DNA of 64,000 nt from Apiotrichum sp. Y4204 (lineage: Eukaryota > Basidiomycota > Tremellomycetes > Trichosporonales > Trichosporonaceae): positions 124,001 to 188,000 of the forward strand of contig JAMYHL010000071.1 in NCBI GenBank assembly GCA_025531455.1, given 5' to 3'. A program made the translations under genes and the position numbers. Shown piece by piece: positions 47,287 through 58,266 of this stretch. Under the pieces are notes generated by a model. That model had not been told where the DNA came from and made no database searches. It saw only the letters and a list, made by a program, of their open reading frames with translations. Within the stretch, counting starts at the first letter, position 1. Each line of letters opens with the position of its first letter.

Positions 47287-47933
47287 GGTTGCGGTTGGGA
47301 GGCGAGGGGAACGGGCAGGACAGGGGGGTCGAGGTAGGGAAGATGGGCGTGGAGGTGACCGTCAGGAGGTAGAATCTGGGAGCGGTCAGGCAAGTGTCGA
47401 TGTAGAGCCTGTAAACCGATGGAGAATGGTTAATGTGTACAGTTGCCGAGCGGAGCGTGGTGGGTTGGATGGTGTTGATGATGATGTTGATGATGGTGAG
47501 CTCGATGTCCGTCACTGGTCGTGTTGTGTACCAGAAACGCGCTCCAGGACTAGGACGCGTCCTGTGCCTAGCTCCACGCTGAAAGCACGTGGTGAACAGT
47601 GTCCTCGCGATATCGGGAACGACTGTACGCTTTCCAGCCATTTTAGCCGTCAAGTACTGGGAGGATAGAGAGATGCATGTAAGCCAGCTCCCCGCATACC
47701 TCTGTTGTCGCCACCACAAGCCCCGTGCTCGCCATCAGGTGGTGTGTGGCTGCTGTTGGGATGGTGGACGGAACCAAAAATTCCCATACATCGGGGATGT
47801 TTTCCTTGTCCACCCTTCCCCAGGCTGAATGACTGTTTTTGTTTTTCCTTTTCGTTTGGCCTTCCAGGTCTCCACATCACGGTCTCCTCCTTCTTCTTTT
47901 TATCCTCTCCACCATCGCCATCCACAGCTCGCG
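47287..47933. promoter_or_regulatory. Divergent promoter, gamma-tubulin and SR-cyclophilin
   Basis: 647 bases between two outward-facing ATGs. The part before 47934 is strongly C/T-rich on + (leader of the cyclophilin gene). No individual element is assigned. Confidence 0.5.
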
Positions 47934-49544
47934 ATGCCCCTCCCGCGTGTCTTCTTCGAGCTCACCGTCGGTGACCGTCCGTTGGGTCGCGTTGTCGTGA
48001 GTTGGTATCTTTACAATGACAGCTGACGCCCCAGTTTGAGCTCTTCTCCGATGTGTACGTTCCTCCCCAGTCCGCAAGCTGACAACAGTGTGCCCAAGAC
48101 CGCAGAGAAGTGAGTCCCATATCTATCGTACACCACGGGTGGAATCTAACTCCAGCTTCCGCGCGCTGTGTACAGGCGAGAAGGCTACGGCCAGCAAGCC
48201 GCTCGCGTACGCCGGATCGCCGATTCACCGCGTCATTGACGGTTTTATGATCCAGGGCGGCGACTTTACGAAGCGCAATGGCTCGGGTGGCGAAAGTATC
48301 TACGGCGGCACGTTCCGCGACGAGCGGCTCAGCGGAGAAGGCACCGAGGTCGACCGTAAAGGGTATGTCGGGAGTACGGAAAGGCTCATCTCCGCATGCC
48401 TCTCACTGACGCCAGTCTCCTCGTCATGGCCAACCGCGGACCAGACACGAACGGCTCCCAGTTCTTCGTGACGCTGGCGCCGAGCCCCCACCTGACGGGG
48501 AAGCATGTCGTATTCGGGCGTGTGGTGCACGGGCTGGAGCACATCGAGGCGATTGGAAAGCTGGCGACCGATGAGCGCGACCGACCACTGTCGCCCGTGG
48601 TCGTCTCGCGCGCGGGAGAGCTGGAGCTTCGCGCCGCCGCACCGCGCCCGCCGAGCCCAGAGAGCGAGAGTGAGGACGAGGAGGAGCGTCGCCGCCGCCG
48701 CCGCGAGCGGAAAGAGCGGAAAGAGAAGGAGCGGGAGGAGCGCCGCGCCGAACGCAAGCGTCGCAAGGAGCGCCGTGGGGACGACAGTCGGTCGAGATCG
48801 CGCTCGCGCTCTCCACGCCGCAGCCGTCGGGATCGCAGTCCGTCCGAGACGCTGTCCGAGCTTGACGCCCGCCTTGAGCGCGAGGAGAAGGAACGCATCG
48901 AGGCCGAGCGTGTCGAGGAGCTCCGCCTTATGAAGGAAGCAATCGCGTCCGATCGGCAGGCGATCAAGGACGCGGGAGGTGTCGTCTACAAAGGTCGCGG
49001 CACGATGCGTTACCGCGACCCCGAGTCCTCTGGCGCCATGCCTCGGAACTACGACTCTCGGGGGCAAGACACGCGCGCTCGCCGACGCCGCGGGGACGAC
49101 GGAGGGCGATGGGAGCGTGGCGCGGAGGTACGTCCTTCGTTCGCCAAGGGGCGCGATGTGGACCGCTGGGACCATGGCGGGTGGAGCAGCCGCGACCCCG
49201 ACGCCCGCGGTGGTCGGGACGACCGCGACCGTGGCGACCGTCGAGGTGGGCGTGACGACCGTGATGTCGGCAGACGGGAGGAGGGCAGAGACGCGCCCCG
49301 GCCGCTTTCTGAGAGGTTTGCGCCGCGCACCGAGCTGGAGTTGGACTATCGCGATGAGTCCGAGCGCACCGACGAGCGCACTGACCGAGGGCCGCGTATG
49401 GACGCTGGACGGGCAGCAAGGGCGGACGCGTGGCGCTCGGCGCGGCGCAGTCCCAGCCCTCCTCCGCGTGCGGTCCGCAGCCCGAGCCGCGAACGCGGAG
49501 CCACGCCGCGAAGCCAGGGGAGCGACATGGTTATGGACGACTAG
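47934..49544 (+). CDS. Cyclophilin-type peptidyl-prolyl isomerase with SR/RD tail
   Basis: Five exons (47934-47996, 48035-48054, 48089-48109, 48156-48362, 48416-49544) encode 479 residues. Residues 1-170 are a cyclophilin domain: [37 protein letters not shown] with the catalytic Arg and Gln, [14 protein letters not shown] and [10 protein letters not shown]. His replaces the cyclosporin-contacting Trp (PHLTGKH), as in nuclear splicing cyclophilins. The rest is an acidic patch, an Arg/Lys/Glu-rich helix, an RS block ([20 protein letters not shown]) and RD/RGG-like segments ending in RSPSPPPR. This layout is that of SR-cyclophilins such as PPIG, which associate with spliceosomes in the nucleus. 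Exons 2 and 3 are micro-exons of 20 and 21 bases. Confidence 0.95.
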
Positions 49545-49618
49545 AGTGGGCATGCATGTTTCGTAGCATTTGCTTACTTGGTCCGTTGTGCAACTGACCT
49601 GCCTACTGACCTGTCTAC

Positions 49619-50550
49619 ATGAGTCGTCTTCGACTCCAGATCCTACACCAGAGAGCGAGGTACATGTCTAGTGTCCACGCTGGACGTGGCAAACCGACCC
49701 CGGGGGACCATGCAGACAGCAGCGACAACAAGACCGTGCTGCCTAACGACATTTGCTGTATTGTCGAGTCGAAGAGGGTCGATACAGTCGTCTTCGTGGG
49801 CGAGACAGCAATCCCCTACAGCGACTCACTTGTCCAGGCTTTCTTCCGGGCACTCGAGCGCATTGATAGGTGCCGCGTAGGGGTTTACAGGCACCACAAG
49901 GGCACCATCTTCGCCTCCGCGGAGCACTTCTCGCAGAGCTTACGGGCATGCGGATCGTATCTGCGGGGTTCGTCGTTAGTGGACTGGGACAAAGAAACCG
50001 TGCCCCAAACCCAAAAACTTGTGACAGACGCGCGGCTGTGCGTGCGACAGGTTGAAGGACGTCACGAGATTAGCAAGATCACGTTGGCTCATATCTGTGA
50101 ATGGCTCTACCGAGTCGACATTTGCATCGCCGGGACGTTTCGCCCGCATCCGGACACTGGTACTGCGTATGGAGGCGCATCCCGCCGACTTCCCCCGCGC
50201 GGTCGCCCAGAGGAGGCGGAGGTCAAGGCTGTGGTGAAGGCACCGGCGAAGCGGCGTCGGGTTTCGGTTGACCTGTATCTGATGGGGGAAAGAACATGGA
50301 CCTGGCGCGACTAAGAGTCGCGCACGAACTGGTCTCGAGTCACCCGACCTGGTCGCGACGTTTGCAAGCGACCTGTCCGCGGGACGGATGCAGTTTTAAT
50401 GGCAAGCCTTTCTCCCTCCTTGATCACATGCAAGGCGTTCACCACCAACGCGTCTGCGTCGGTGTCGTACCCCAGAGTGTCGATTCTGCGACCTTGGACG
50501 AGATGCGGGACTCGTTGCTCTCGCTGCACATGCTCAACCCGCGACATTAG
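49619..50550 (+). CDS. Hypothetical protein with a C-terminal C2H2-like zinc finger
   Basis: I do not recognise this family. Two frames that look like separate overlapping genes join cleanly through a 41-base intron (50275-50315, GTATCT donor, GACTAAG acceptor). The result is 296 residues in exons 49619-50274 and 50316-50550. The central part has regular secondary-structure character (VDTVVFVGETAIPYSDSLVQAFFRALERI). A basic KAPAKRRRVSVD could be a nuclear signal. The C-terminus has CPRDGCSFNGKPFSLLDHMQGVHH, matching C-x4-C-x11-H-x4-H of a C2H2 finger. It starts only 74 bases after the cyclophilin stop on the same strand. Confidence 0.6.
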
Positions 50551-50842
50551 CATGTCGGACCGGCGGATGACTGATATGCTGAACCTTATCGATCACAGCT
50601 TCGGACACCGAACAATCCACGTCCACTGAACACACCAGTAGTGTGACTCATCGCCCGTCTCTGATTCACTCTATGTCCTGGTAAAGAGTATATTAACAAC
50701 TGCAATCCCACGTTCATCACATCCTCAACAGTGGAGCATCATCTAGTCTGCCATATGTACATGTGTGTAATGCATTGTGGTATCAGAAAGTGTCGACCGT
50801 TGTCGTGTAATCGTACATTCTCAACTCTAGGTCTCTTCGCAC

Positions 50843-51904
50843 TCAGTCCTCCTCCTCGCGTACGGCAAACTCCCAGGAGCGCGCCTTGCCGATGCGCCCA
50901 ACAATCTCCTCGTTGTGCGCCGCACTCTTCCCCTCACGCCACCCAATCGTCCGCCGGTGCGCATACCCGGGATACACGTCGGGCACAAACTCGAAGCTGC
51001 GGAGCAGGCGGTAGCGCGGCTGTGCGAGCTTGGTGCCGGGACAATGCGGTGGGGGGCGTGTTGCGAGCGCTTTGAGGTCCCAGAGTGTGTATGGCGACTG
51101 GTCGAGCAGAGTGATGAGTAGAGACCCCTCGCGTTGCGGGGGCGTGAATGATGCAGGGATCGGGGTGGCGGTAGCAAACTCGTCGTCGTCCAGCTCCTCG
51201 GCGTCACCATCCGAATCCGGCGTCGGCGCCCGCTTGGGCTTTCCCGGCTTCGGCATCTTCTTCTTGCCCTTGCCCTTCTTGTTGACAATGATCGGAAACG
51301 CGCTCGGACCGGAGGTAAGCAGCGGCGCGACGGCGCGCATCGTGCGCAGTAGCATCTCCTGGTTTGCGCGAATGTTGCGGTCCTGATCGGTGATGCCCTT
51401 TCCGACGTGCGGAAAGTTGAACACGACGCGGGACCACGGCCCGCGCGCCTCTTTCCGTTTATCCACCGCGCCGCCATCAACGCTGAAGAGCACGCGCGCG
51501 CCGGCCGCGCGTAGTGCCGCCATGTTCTCCGCCGCGTCGGGATACTTGTCCACGCATTCGTCCTCGCTGTCGTACGCCGTCGCGCAGAGGAGGTGGCCCG
51601 GGTGTCCGAGGGCAAGCAGCGCGGCCGAAAAGCTAAAGTTGCCCTCGCCGAGGAGGAGGACTGTGTCGTCGTGTGCGATTGGGCGCGTCGCTCGTGCTGC
51701 AGCGCTGGAATCCGTGCCGTCCGTGGCCTCAGCCGCTGATGCCGCAGCCTGGCGCTGGCGCTTGAGAGCCCGTTTCTCGCCGACGCTCCGGTGCTTTTCC
51801 TTGGCTTTGGCGGCCTCGCGCGCGTCCCGTGCTTTGGCGGCTGCAGTGCGGGCCGCTGCCGCCTGGTGTGCGCCGAGCGCGGACTTGAGCTTGCTCTTGC
51901 CCAT
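50843..51904 (-). CDS. BMT5: 25S rRNA (uridine-N3) methyltransferase, BMT5-like
   Basis: An uninterrupted frame of 353 residues from the ATG at 51904 (MGKSKLKSALGAHQ). The family motif for S-adenosylmethionine binding, VLLLGEGNFSFSAALL, sits at 82-97. It is followed by ATAYDSEDECVDKYPDAAENM, VVFNFPHVGKGITDQDRNI and the C-terminal YRLLRSFEFVPDVYPGYAHRRT. These define the BMT5 (DUF2431) family that makes m3U in large-subunit rRNA in the nucleolus. The Lys/Ala/Arg-rich N-terminus fits nucleolar targeting. A long basic/acidic loop (KKGKGKKKMPKPGKPKRAP) is inserted in the middle. An in-frame ATG at 51997 would add 31 residues, including a hydrophobic run; homology favours the start at 51904. Confidence 0.93.
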   Translation of the reverse strand: MGKSKLKSALGAHQAAAARTAAAKARDAREAAKAKEKHRSVGEKRALKRQRQAAASAAEATDGTDSSAAARATRPIAHDDTVLLLGEGNFSFSAALLALGHPGHLLCATAYDSEDECVDKYPDAAENMAALRAAGARVLFSVDGGAVDKRKEARGPWSRVVFNFPHVGKGITDQDRNIRANQEMLLRTMRAVAPLLTSGPSAFPIIVNKKGKGKKKMPKPGKPKRAPTPDSDGDAEELDDDEFATATPIPASFTPPQREGSLLITLLDQSPYTLWDLKALATRPPPHCPGTKLAQPRYRLLRSFEFVPDVYPGYAHRRTIGWREGKSAAHNEEIVGRIGKARSWEFAVREEED

Positions 51905-52350
51905 CGGATGGAAGGATGGAAACGGAGTTGGGAGAGTGGGGTGGGAAAACGCAACAACAAAAAAAATCGTGGGTGGAGGAAATTCTGCAACCTCCATCTT
52001 TTGGCCACTCGCTGGCTCGTCGAGTGCTTCTCACTTCAACAAGCAATTACATCCTGAACGCCCATCATCTCCACTCGTCTCTTAATCTTACTTTCCATCC
52101 ATGCCTGACATCAAACGTATCACCGTCTTATGGCAAGGGTCAGGACAAATCTGCTCTTCTAGAATCCATACTCCTCCCATTCGCCCGTCATCTCGGCAGG
52201 GTGTCTCTGCGCTCGCCGCTACTCCCCACATTATGTGCAGGGACCTCATCCGTCCTTCCCCGTCTGCTTCACTTTCTCCATCGAATTAACACTCGACTCG
52301 GTATGGTCTGATAGCACAGGGCAACAGAAACTATAACTGCACTTGGGCTA
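51905..52350. other. Spacer between BMT5 start and GPI-protein stop
   Basis: 446 bases. It contains the upstream in-frame ATG of BMT5 at 51995-51997 and a poly(A)/poly(T) patch at 51950-51967. No separate gene is seen. Confidence 0.5.
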
Positions 52351-53355
52351 TTAAACGAGGGCGACAATAGCCGCGAGACCGCCAACAAGAGCAGTGGAGA
52401 TAACGACGCGCGACGCGCCAGATCCGGGGCTGGTGGTGGCAGGAGCGCTGGGCTGTGCGTCGGTCGAGTTGGGGCTCGTGCCATTGGCGTCGCTGCCGCC
52501 AGCAGGGGGGTTCGTGGTGCCGTTGTTGTTGCCGTTGCCGCCGGTGTTGACGCCCGTGAGGGGCTGGTTCGGGTTCGTGCCGGGGTTCGCGGGCGCGGTG
52601 CCGTTCTCACGGATACGGAAGCCGTCCGACTGGCCGAGCTTCTCTGCCTGTCAGCGGTGGCACTAGCATTCCAATACGCACTGTTCGCAGTCGCGTCCCA
52701 CACTGCCACGACGTAGTTGTTGCCAGGCGGGTAGCTGGCGTGAGTATGGGCTCGGATAGCCTGGCTTACTTCTGAACGTCGACCTCCTGCTCGACCAGGC
52801 CGCCGGCGACTGTGTTGTCAGGCAAATGAACGGTCTGGATGCCTGTGGCACTCACCGTCCCTCGCGATCACGACCGAGTCCCAGAACAGCGACGTGTTCG
52901 AGTTGGTCAGACGGAGCTCAACGGGCTGCGCGACGGCTCCCCAGAAGACCTTGTTCTTGGCGCCGTTGACCCCTGGGTGTTAGTGTATGGTGCTGAAATA
53001 CCGACAGCAGGGTCCGCAGATGGAGCGTCCACATGTCCGTCCACTCGACCCCAACGTCTACGCACAGTAGCCCTGGTCCCCACGGTTGGGGAACGTGCTG
53101 CTGTCAGTTATGTGCTGCATACAGTGTAATAGTGCGCAGGACATACACATAGGTAGTGTTCCACGCTGCACCATCGGTCGTGGTGGGACCAGCGGCATCA
53201 GTCGCGGTCGGGTCGGCCGTGGTCATCTCGCCTGCCGTGGAAGACACGGCGGATTCGGCACCGGTGCCCATGGTGGCCTCGGGAGCCGACGAGGGCGCTT
53301 CCTGGGCAGTGACGCCGGCGAGGAGGGCAGCGACAACGAGGTTGAGAGCGAGCAT
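52351..53355 (-). CDS. GPI-anchored Ser/Thr-rich surface protein (KRE9/KNH1-type domain)
   Basis: Six exons (53147-53355, 53066-53097, 52856-52972, 52770-52809, 52682-52734, 52351-52643) join in phase to 247 residues. It begins with a signal peptide (MLALNLVVAALLAGVTAQ). A short Ser/Thr-rich stretch follows, then a beta-rich domain (KNKVFWGAVAQPVELRLTNS, LFWDSVVIARD, AGGLVEQEVDVQ, YPPGNNYVVAVWDA, LGQSDGFRIRE). That pattern resembles the fungal Ser-Thr-rich GPI-anchored family. An Asn/Gly/Pro-rich linker with N-glycosylation sites follows. The C-terminal SGASRVVISTALVGGLAAIV is a good GPI attachment signal. Expected at the plasma membrane or wall. Exon 2 has a tandem ACAGCAG acceptor. Confidence 0.85.
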
Positions 53356-55242
53356 TGTGTATGGCGGACCTGGGATGTTTGAAAGGAGAATGAGATGCAT
53401 AAGTTCGGGGACGAGTAGGACGCGACTTATCAGGCATGTTGCTGCCAAGCTGCCGGTCCCCATGCTCGACCAATGCTGCCCACTCTCAATGGCCATGGAA
53501 AGGCTGGCTGTGAGTCTTGGCAGCCAAGAAACTCGGAGAAATCACACACGGCCACACGGCCGCAACTTTGTGCCGGTCTTGTTCCTTTCGTTCTTGCGTT
53601 CCTTGTGGACTCGTTCTTTGTTTGGTTTCCCATCTTGGCAGCCGTGCTGCTGAATCGTATCGTACAGACAGAAAGTTCTGTTTGGCTGTCGCGATTGACT
53701 CACATCCCTGGTCAAACTATATCACAACAGCGGGCTTGGCACCGGCGTGCACCGGCTGTTCCGCCGTTTCGCCAAGAACTGAGCGCAGCGTGTAATTTGA
53801 TGGCACTGGGGGGCGTGTCTTGACATCTGTACAGTAAACAGTACATGCAGTACAGCTAGCTGTTTGGGTAGCAAGTCACGAGACAATTCATCTCGTGTCG
53901 CCAGGGTAGTCCACATGTTCGGCAGTGAACGCGGCACGAGCGATGGCTGCGGCAGACGCCAACATGACGCAAGAAGAACGGGAAGTCCACCAACCATATG
54001 GTGCTCCTCCTTGGCGCGCACTGCCAGGGCACTCTCTCAACTCGACTCCACACACAGCACACGGTATGCATATACGGTTCCGATCTCGATCCTTCGCAAT
54101 CTTCCGGCGCAAGCCATCTCCATCTCACTCTCTCTGCTCTCTGTCCAATATCAATCGAACCCAGACAAAGACGCGTTGCAGTATTAGAGCTGGCAGGCAC
54201 TGGACTGGTCTGGAGCGAGAAGCGAGAAGCAAGAAGCGACGAAGCAAGAGAATGGAGCCACAGCGCACAGTGGGCGAGTGTGGCTGAATTGAAACAGCCC
54301 GCGATGCGAAACAGCTGTCCGGATGTTCCTTGGTGGTGTGCGAGCGAGCCACCCTTACATCTGCTCTTTATTTTTCTCACGATGATGATTGACTCTCTCT
54401 GTGTATTCACTCAGACAGTCTCTCCACTCCCCACGGAACAGCGGGACAGCGGTTTGCGGATTGCGGACTGGAACGAACAGTTGCGTGCCAGTGGCCGGTC
54501 GGAGACGCGAGCGGGACAAGAATGTGGACAAACAGCACGACTACACTCTAACGCGCGACGTGATGAGGCCGACCGGATAGCGAGACGAGACGCGACACGA
54601 CTTGTTGTCGGGTGCGGACGATGGCACACATCCCTGCAGCTTCCCACTGAATCAATGATCCACTGATCAAGCCATCCATCAAACATCGTGTCCAGACACC
54701 AGCCATGTTATCGTAAACTTCAAGTTGAGCGGTGCTCCTTGACACATGGGCATGCTGGAACGATCTCTTACATGAATGCCAAACGACTGTAGCGCCAGGA
54801 CGCTGCAACTGAACTCCCCAGTCATGAGAGTGTCTTTGCAACAAGCGGCTTTGAGGCTCCCTCACAGCTTCGGCATCACCGGCGTTCGCCCGCGGCCCCT
54901 GTCGCAAAATCACAAGCTCACAAGCTCACAATCCCATCGCTATCGTTATCATAGCTGTCAAAAGACATACACGATACACGCACGATGCATGCACGATGCA
55001 TGGCGTAGAGTTGAGTGTAGCGGAGTGTGTGGCCTTCAGATCAAATGGTTATGTAAGGTGGATGTTTGGCTGGTGGCAAAACAAACAATCACCATTGTCG
55101 AAAGCACGTCGAGTCCGCTGGATCCCCTTTCTTTCAGTACTTCAACTCATTAGGCAAGATAGACAACAACGTCAACAGTCAGAAGCACATCAGCAACGCA
55201 TTTCCGTAAGTTTGGCACGCGCGAATGCTTGTTCTAATCGCA
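53356..55242. other. Intergenic spacer of 1.9 kb
   Basis: No gene is supported. Close copies of CGATGCATGCA occur at 54982-55000. A run of near-repeated AGCGAGAAGC units lies at 54217-54240. A possible 5' exon of the next hypothetical gene may end at 55203, where a GTAAGT donor is followed by a TCTAATCGCAG acceptor. Confidence 0.45.
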
Positions 55243-56274
55243 GGTGTACGCGGACTACCACCGCACGGCGCGAATCGCCGCTCGGCCGTACCCTCCTATC
55301 CAGCACTTCGGCACCCATACGCTGACTGGCATCGGCCGCGTCTCAGCAATGAAGATTACACTCGCCGCCCCCGGCGAGAGGACGGCCTTCATGGCCCATC
55401 TCGAGGAGCATGGGTGGGCGTCAGCTCCGTTAGCACGACCTGACTTTGATGCCGGTTCTGACTATAGTGTTTCGTTGTTCGGTCTTTTGCCATGTTTGAG
55501 CTGCCAAGCAACGACATCGTATGTGTCGCGCCTCTCACGTCTGAATACACGCCGCAGGACGCTTGCCATAACTGTGAGAATCTCTCTATTGCAGAGCGGC
55601 TGGCGTGCGAAGCCTCGATGCAGGTGGCCGACCTCACACGACCCACGGCGCAGACGACGGCAAGCACTGTAACATCGTCCTTGAAAAACTCGGCTTTGAC
55701 AATCAACAATCAACAAGCCTGGTCAAGGCAGCGACACGGAGCTGGGAGCTGCCATGCCCACCGCCACCCCGTTTGTTGTGACCGAGAGCGAGGCGCCGCT
55801 GTGCGACAGCTTCGGTCGCGGGTCCACCCAAGAAGACGAATGGAGGGCGGACCGGATTTCGAACACTGCTGCATGCCACTCGACGAGAATCGCGACTCGC
55901 CTACGGGCAGCCAGGTGTCACCCCTTGCCTGCAAAACAGACCTCGCGGCGATAGAGCGCCAACAGGAGGACCTGCGACGTCGATTGCGTGAACTCGAGCA
56001 AGAACGGAAGGAGCTTGAAGATCGGAGGGCCGTTCACCAAAAGCAGTTGGAACTCCTTGAGATCGAGCGCAGAGAGCGCGACGAGAAGTTCGCAAGGGCG
56101 TACGCTGTGAAGAAGAAGCAGGACGCCGCTTGGGCCTTCGCGAACGGCTGGAGCACCGACATTTCGTGGCCCGTTGATCCCCCGCCCGGCTACGAGGCTG
56201 TAACAGCAATGGTCACGCGCGTGTTGGGGACGCCACCTGACTCCCGGCCGCCACAGAGCGAGGAAAGGAAGTAG
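55243..56274 (+). CDS. Hypothetical gene with a coiled-coil C-terminus; exons unresolved
   Basis: I do not recognise a family. The best-supported part is the 3' portion (about 55850-56274). It encodes PDFEHCCMPLDENRDSP, then a coiled coil (LAAIERQQEDLRRRLREL, QERKELEDRRAVHQKQLELLEIERRERDEKFARAYA) and a final WAFANGWSTDISWPVDPPP. An upstream segment (VYADYHRTARIAARPYPP, TLAAPGERTAFMAHLEEHGW) follows a good 3' splice site at 55242 and may be an earlier exon. The joins between 55440 and 55850 change frame and I could not place them. It converges on the small membrane-protein gene. Confidence 0.4.
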
Positions 56275-56536
56275 TCAGAGGACTCGGGTGGTGAATAGTA
56301 ACATGTTAGGAGCTCTGTGGGTACACACGGATGAGAATACGTTCAGTCATGAACCTATGACACATGTTCAATTATCAACGACTCTCCACTTATGTCTTTT
56401 CCTCCATCTCGTCCCTCTCATCCATCCAACCATCAGTGATCACCTCCCAGCGACTCTGCTGCTTTGACCTCTCGCGTGAGCGGCAAACGATATTGGAGAT
56501 TCCTGGTGCTTGTTGATGCAGACACACGTTACGCTT

Positions 56537-56881
56537 CTAACTGATATCGTCCTCCCGCGCGCTGTCGGAAACCTGCTCACCACAGACTATATCCGCCAAC
56601 CATTTGTTGGGGTCGACACGGCGGCCAATTTCCTTCTCCAAGCTCCTCAAAGCAGATGTCACGCCCACGATAACGACTGTGCCGGTTCCAAGGCTGACAA
56701 TAGAGTAGGCCGCCGGCTTTCGGTCGCAGAATGCTCGTAGGCCCCAGTCGTGGACTGGATTTGGACCACGACCACGCCGGTATTTGATCGCGGAATAAGC
56801 GCAGACGGCAACAGTAAGGCCTAATGGCAGTCCACACCCTTGTACGATCTGATGCTTCAACGGTGGTTTGGAAGCGGGCAT
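56537..56881 (-). CDS. Small hypothetical membrane protein, 114 residues
   Basis: The frame from the ATG at 56881 has two likely membrane segments: QGCGLPLGLTVAVCAYSAI and AYSIVSLGTGTVVIVGVTSA. A basic turn with RRGRGPNPVHDWGLRAFCDR lies between them. It ends in an acidic tail. The hairpin layout could suit an organelle membrane. I recognise no family and cannot exclude a further upstream exon near 56940-57200. Confidence 0.5.
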   Translation of the reverse strand: MPASKPPLKHQIVQGCGLPLGLTVAVCAYSAIKYRRGRGPNPVHDWGLRAFCDRKPAAYSIVSLGTGTVVIVGVTSALRSLEKEIGRRVDPNKWLADIVCGEQVSDSAREDDIS

Positions 56882-58266
56882 ATCAGGAGAGATTGAGGGT
56901 TGAAAAGCAAATATGAGCAAAAAGAACATCTTAACTCATTGCCGAGATGAGCCCGTAGCGTCTTGAACCGTTGGGCGAGTCGTCGTCGAGCGCACCAGAC
57001 TCGGACCTCCGGTCGCTGTCCTGTGGTCCGCACAAGGGGAAGGGGTAGATGTTATGACTGAACTGTACCTCCCGAATCAAGGCACCAAATCCCCTCCTGT
57101 ACGCAACTCGTAAAGGCCTTTTGAAGAGTGGGGACGGGGGGCCCATTGACACTGACGCTGTGCTTCGGATAAGTGAACAGGAAACCCATCGATCTTTCCA
57201 CACTCTGGTGTCAATGGGTAAGCCAATGAACTGGGTTATACTATGGGCGCTGTATCACGGGGGAGCTGCATGTAGTACTGTTTCTTCTGGACAGGGTTAC
57301 CCGCACACAGGAGGACGAGGGGGATCGTCGCGGTTGTGGTGATCGCGAAGAATCTCGTCTTCTTGGGTATCGGTGAGTTGCAGAAAGGCGACCCTCATAC
57401 CTTTCCGGACGGTGATTGGATGGGACTAGAGCTGTGCAGTACGTAGAGTGTGAACTGTGTATTCAACGGTCCACATCCTGCTCTTTCCATATCACTGGCA
57501 GGCTGCATGGTCGTCAGACTATCAAGGTTTGATGCCTGGTTCATAGCTGCGGCGGAACTACCAACGATCTGACGAAACCCGCCGCCACCCTAGCTGGACG
57601 AAACATTGATCATCTAATCTCGTCCTCTGTCGAGGAGGGGAGGAGGGGTGTCGAGTGGGATGTACGCATAGCAATACGCCGAGCGAGGCTGAGTGGGCAA
57701 CGGCGCGCCCGAGGGTGCTGCTCTGTGGCAGGAGGATTTGGGACGGTTGTTGGTCCGGAATGGGAGCCGCTTGGAGGCAGGGAATTTGGGCCACAGCGCC
57801 GGCGTGAGTGTTCTTGTGGTCGTGGTCTAGACAGAACAACCCATTGTAAGCACATTGAAAGGATTTGCTGTCTCTGTCTATTCTCGCTGCTGCCTTATGT
57901 CTACCGAGGACTACTAGTCGTAATGCATAGAAATCAAGCCAATGCCACACATCAAAGGCCGTTAGGATTGTTGCCTGCCCGCAATTCGGCCGGCCGGCTG
58001 GTATCGTAAGCGTTGCACTGTCGGCATAACTGGCATTCAGTACGTGAATCCAGCACTCACACGCTGCACTGCCTGGTTTGAGTAGATAGAATGGAAGAGT
58101 CCCTTGGTAGAAATCAGAATGAGCGTGTCGACGTAATGCATAAGGCGTTGACTATATTACTACTAGTGTTCTGTGTCCAGCACAAGAGTCACATTATATG
58201 GATGGCGTCAAAGGAAAGGAATTTATACACAGGTCGAGGATTAAGTTTCTCATAGCCACGCTGAGT
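56882..58266. other. Spacer with weak open frames only
   Basis: Frames at 56931-57203 (-) and 57725-58009 (+) are open but show no domain, codon or splice pattern I can support. The stretch 57700-58200 otherwise looks non-coding. Confidence 0.45.

Noticed and set aside
50827..52008. 393-codon frame overlapping BMT5 on the same strand
   Set aside because: Arg/Pro/Ser-rich out-of-frame shadow; the BMT5 frame carries the conserved motifs.
57558..58009. Open frames on both strands near 57.7 kb as genes
   Set aside because: No ATG context, splice pattern or protein features supporting either one.
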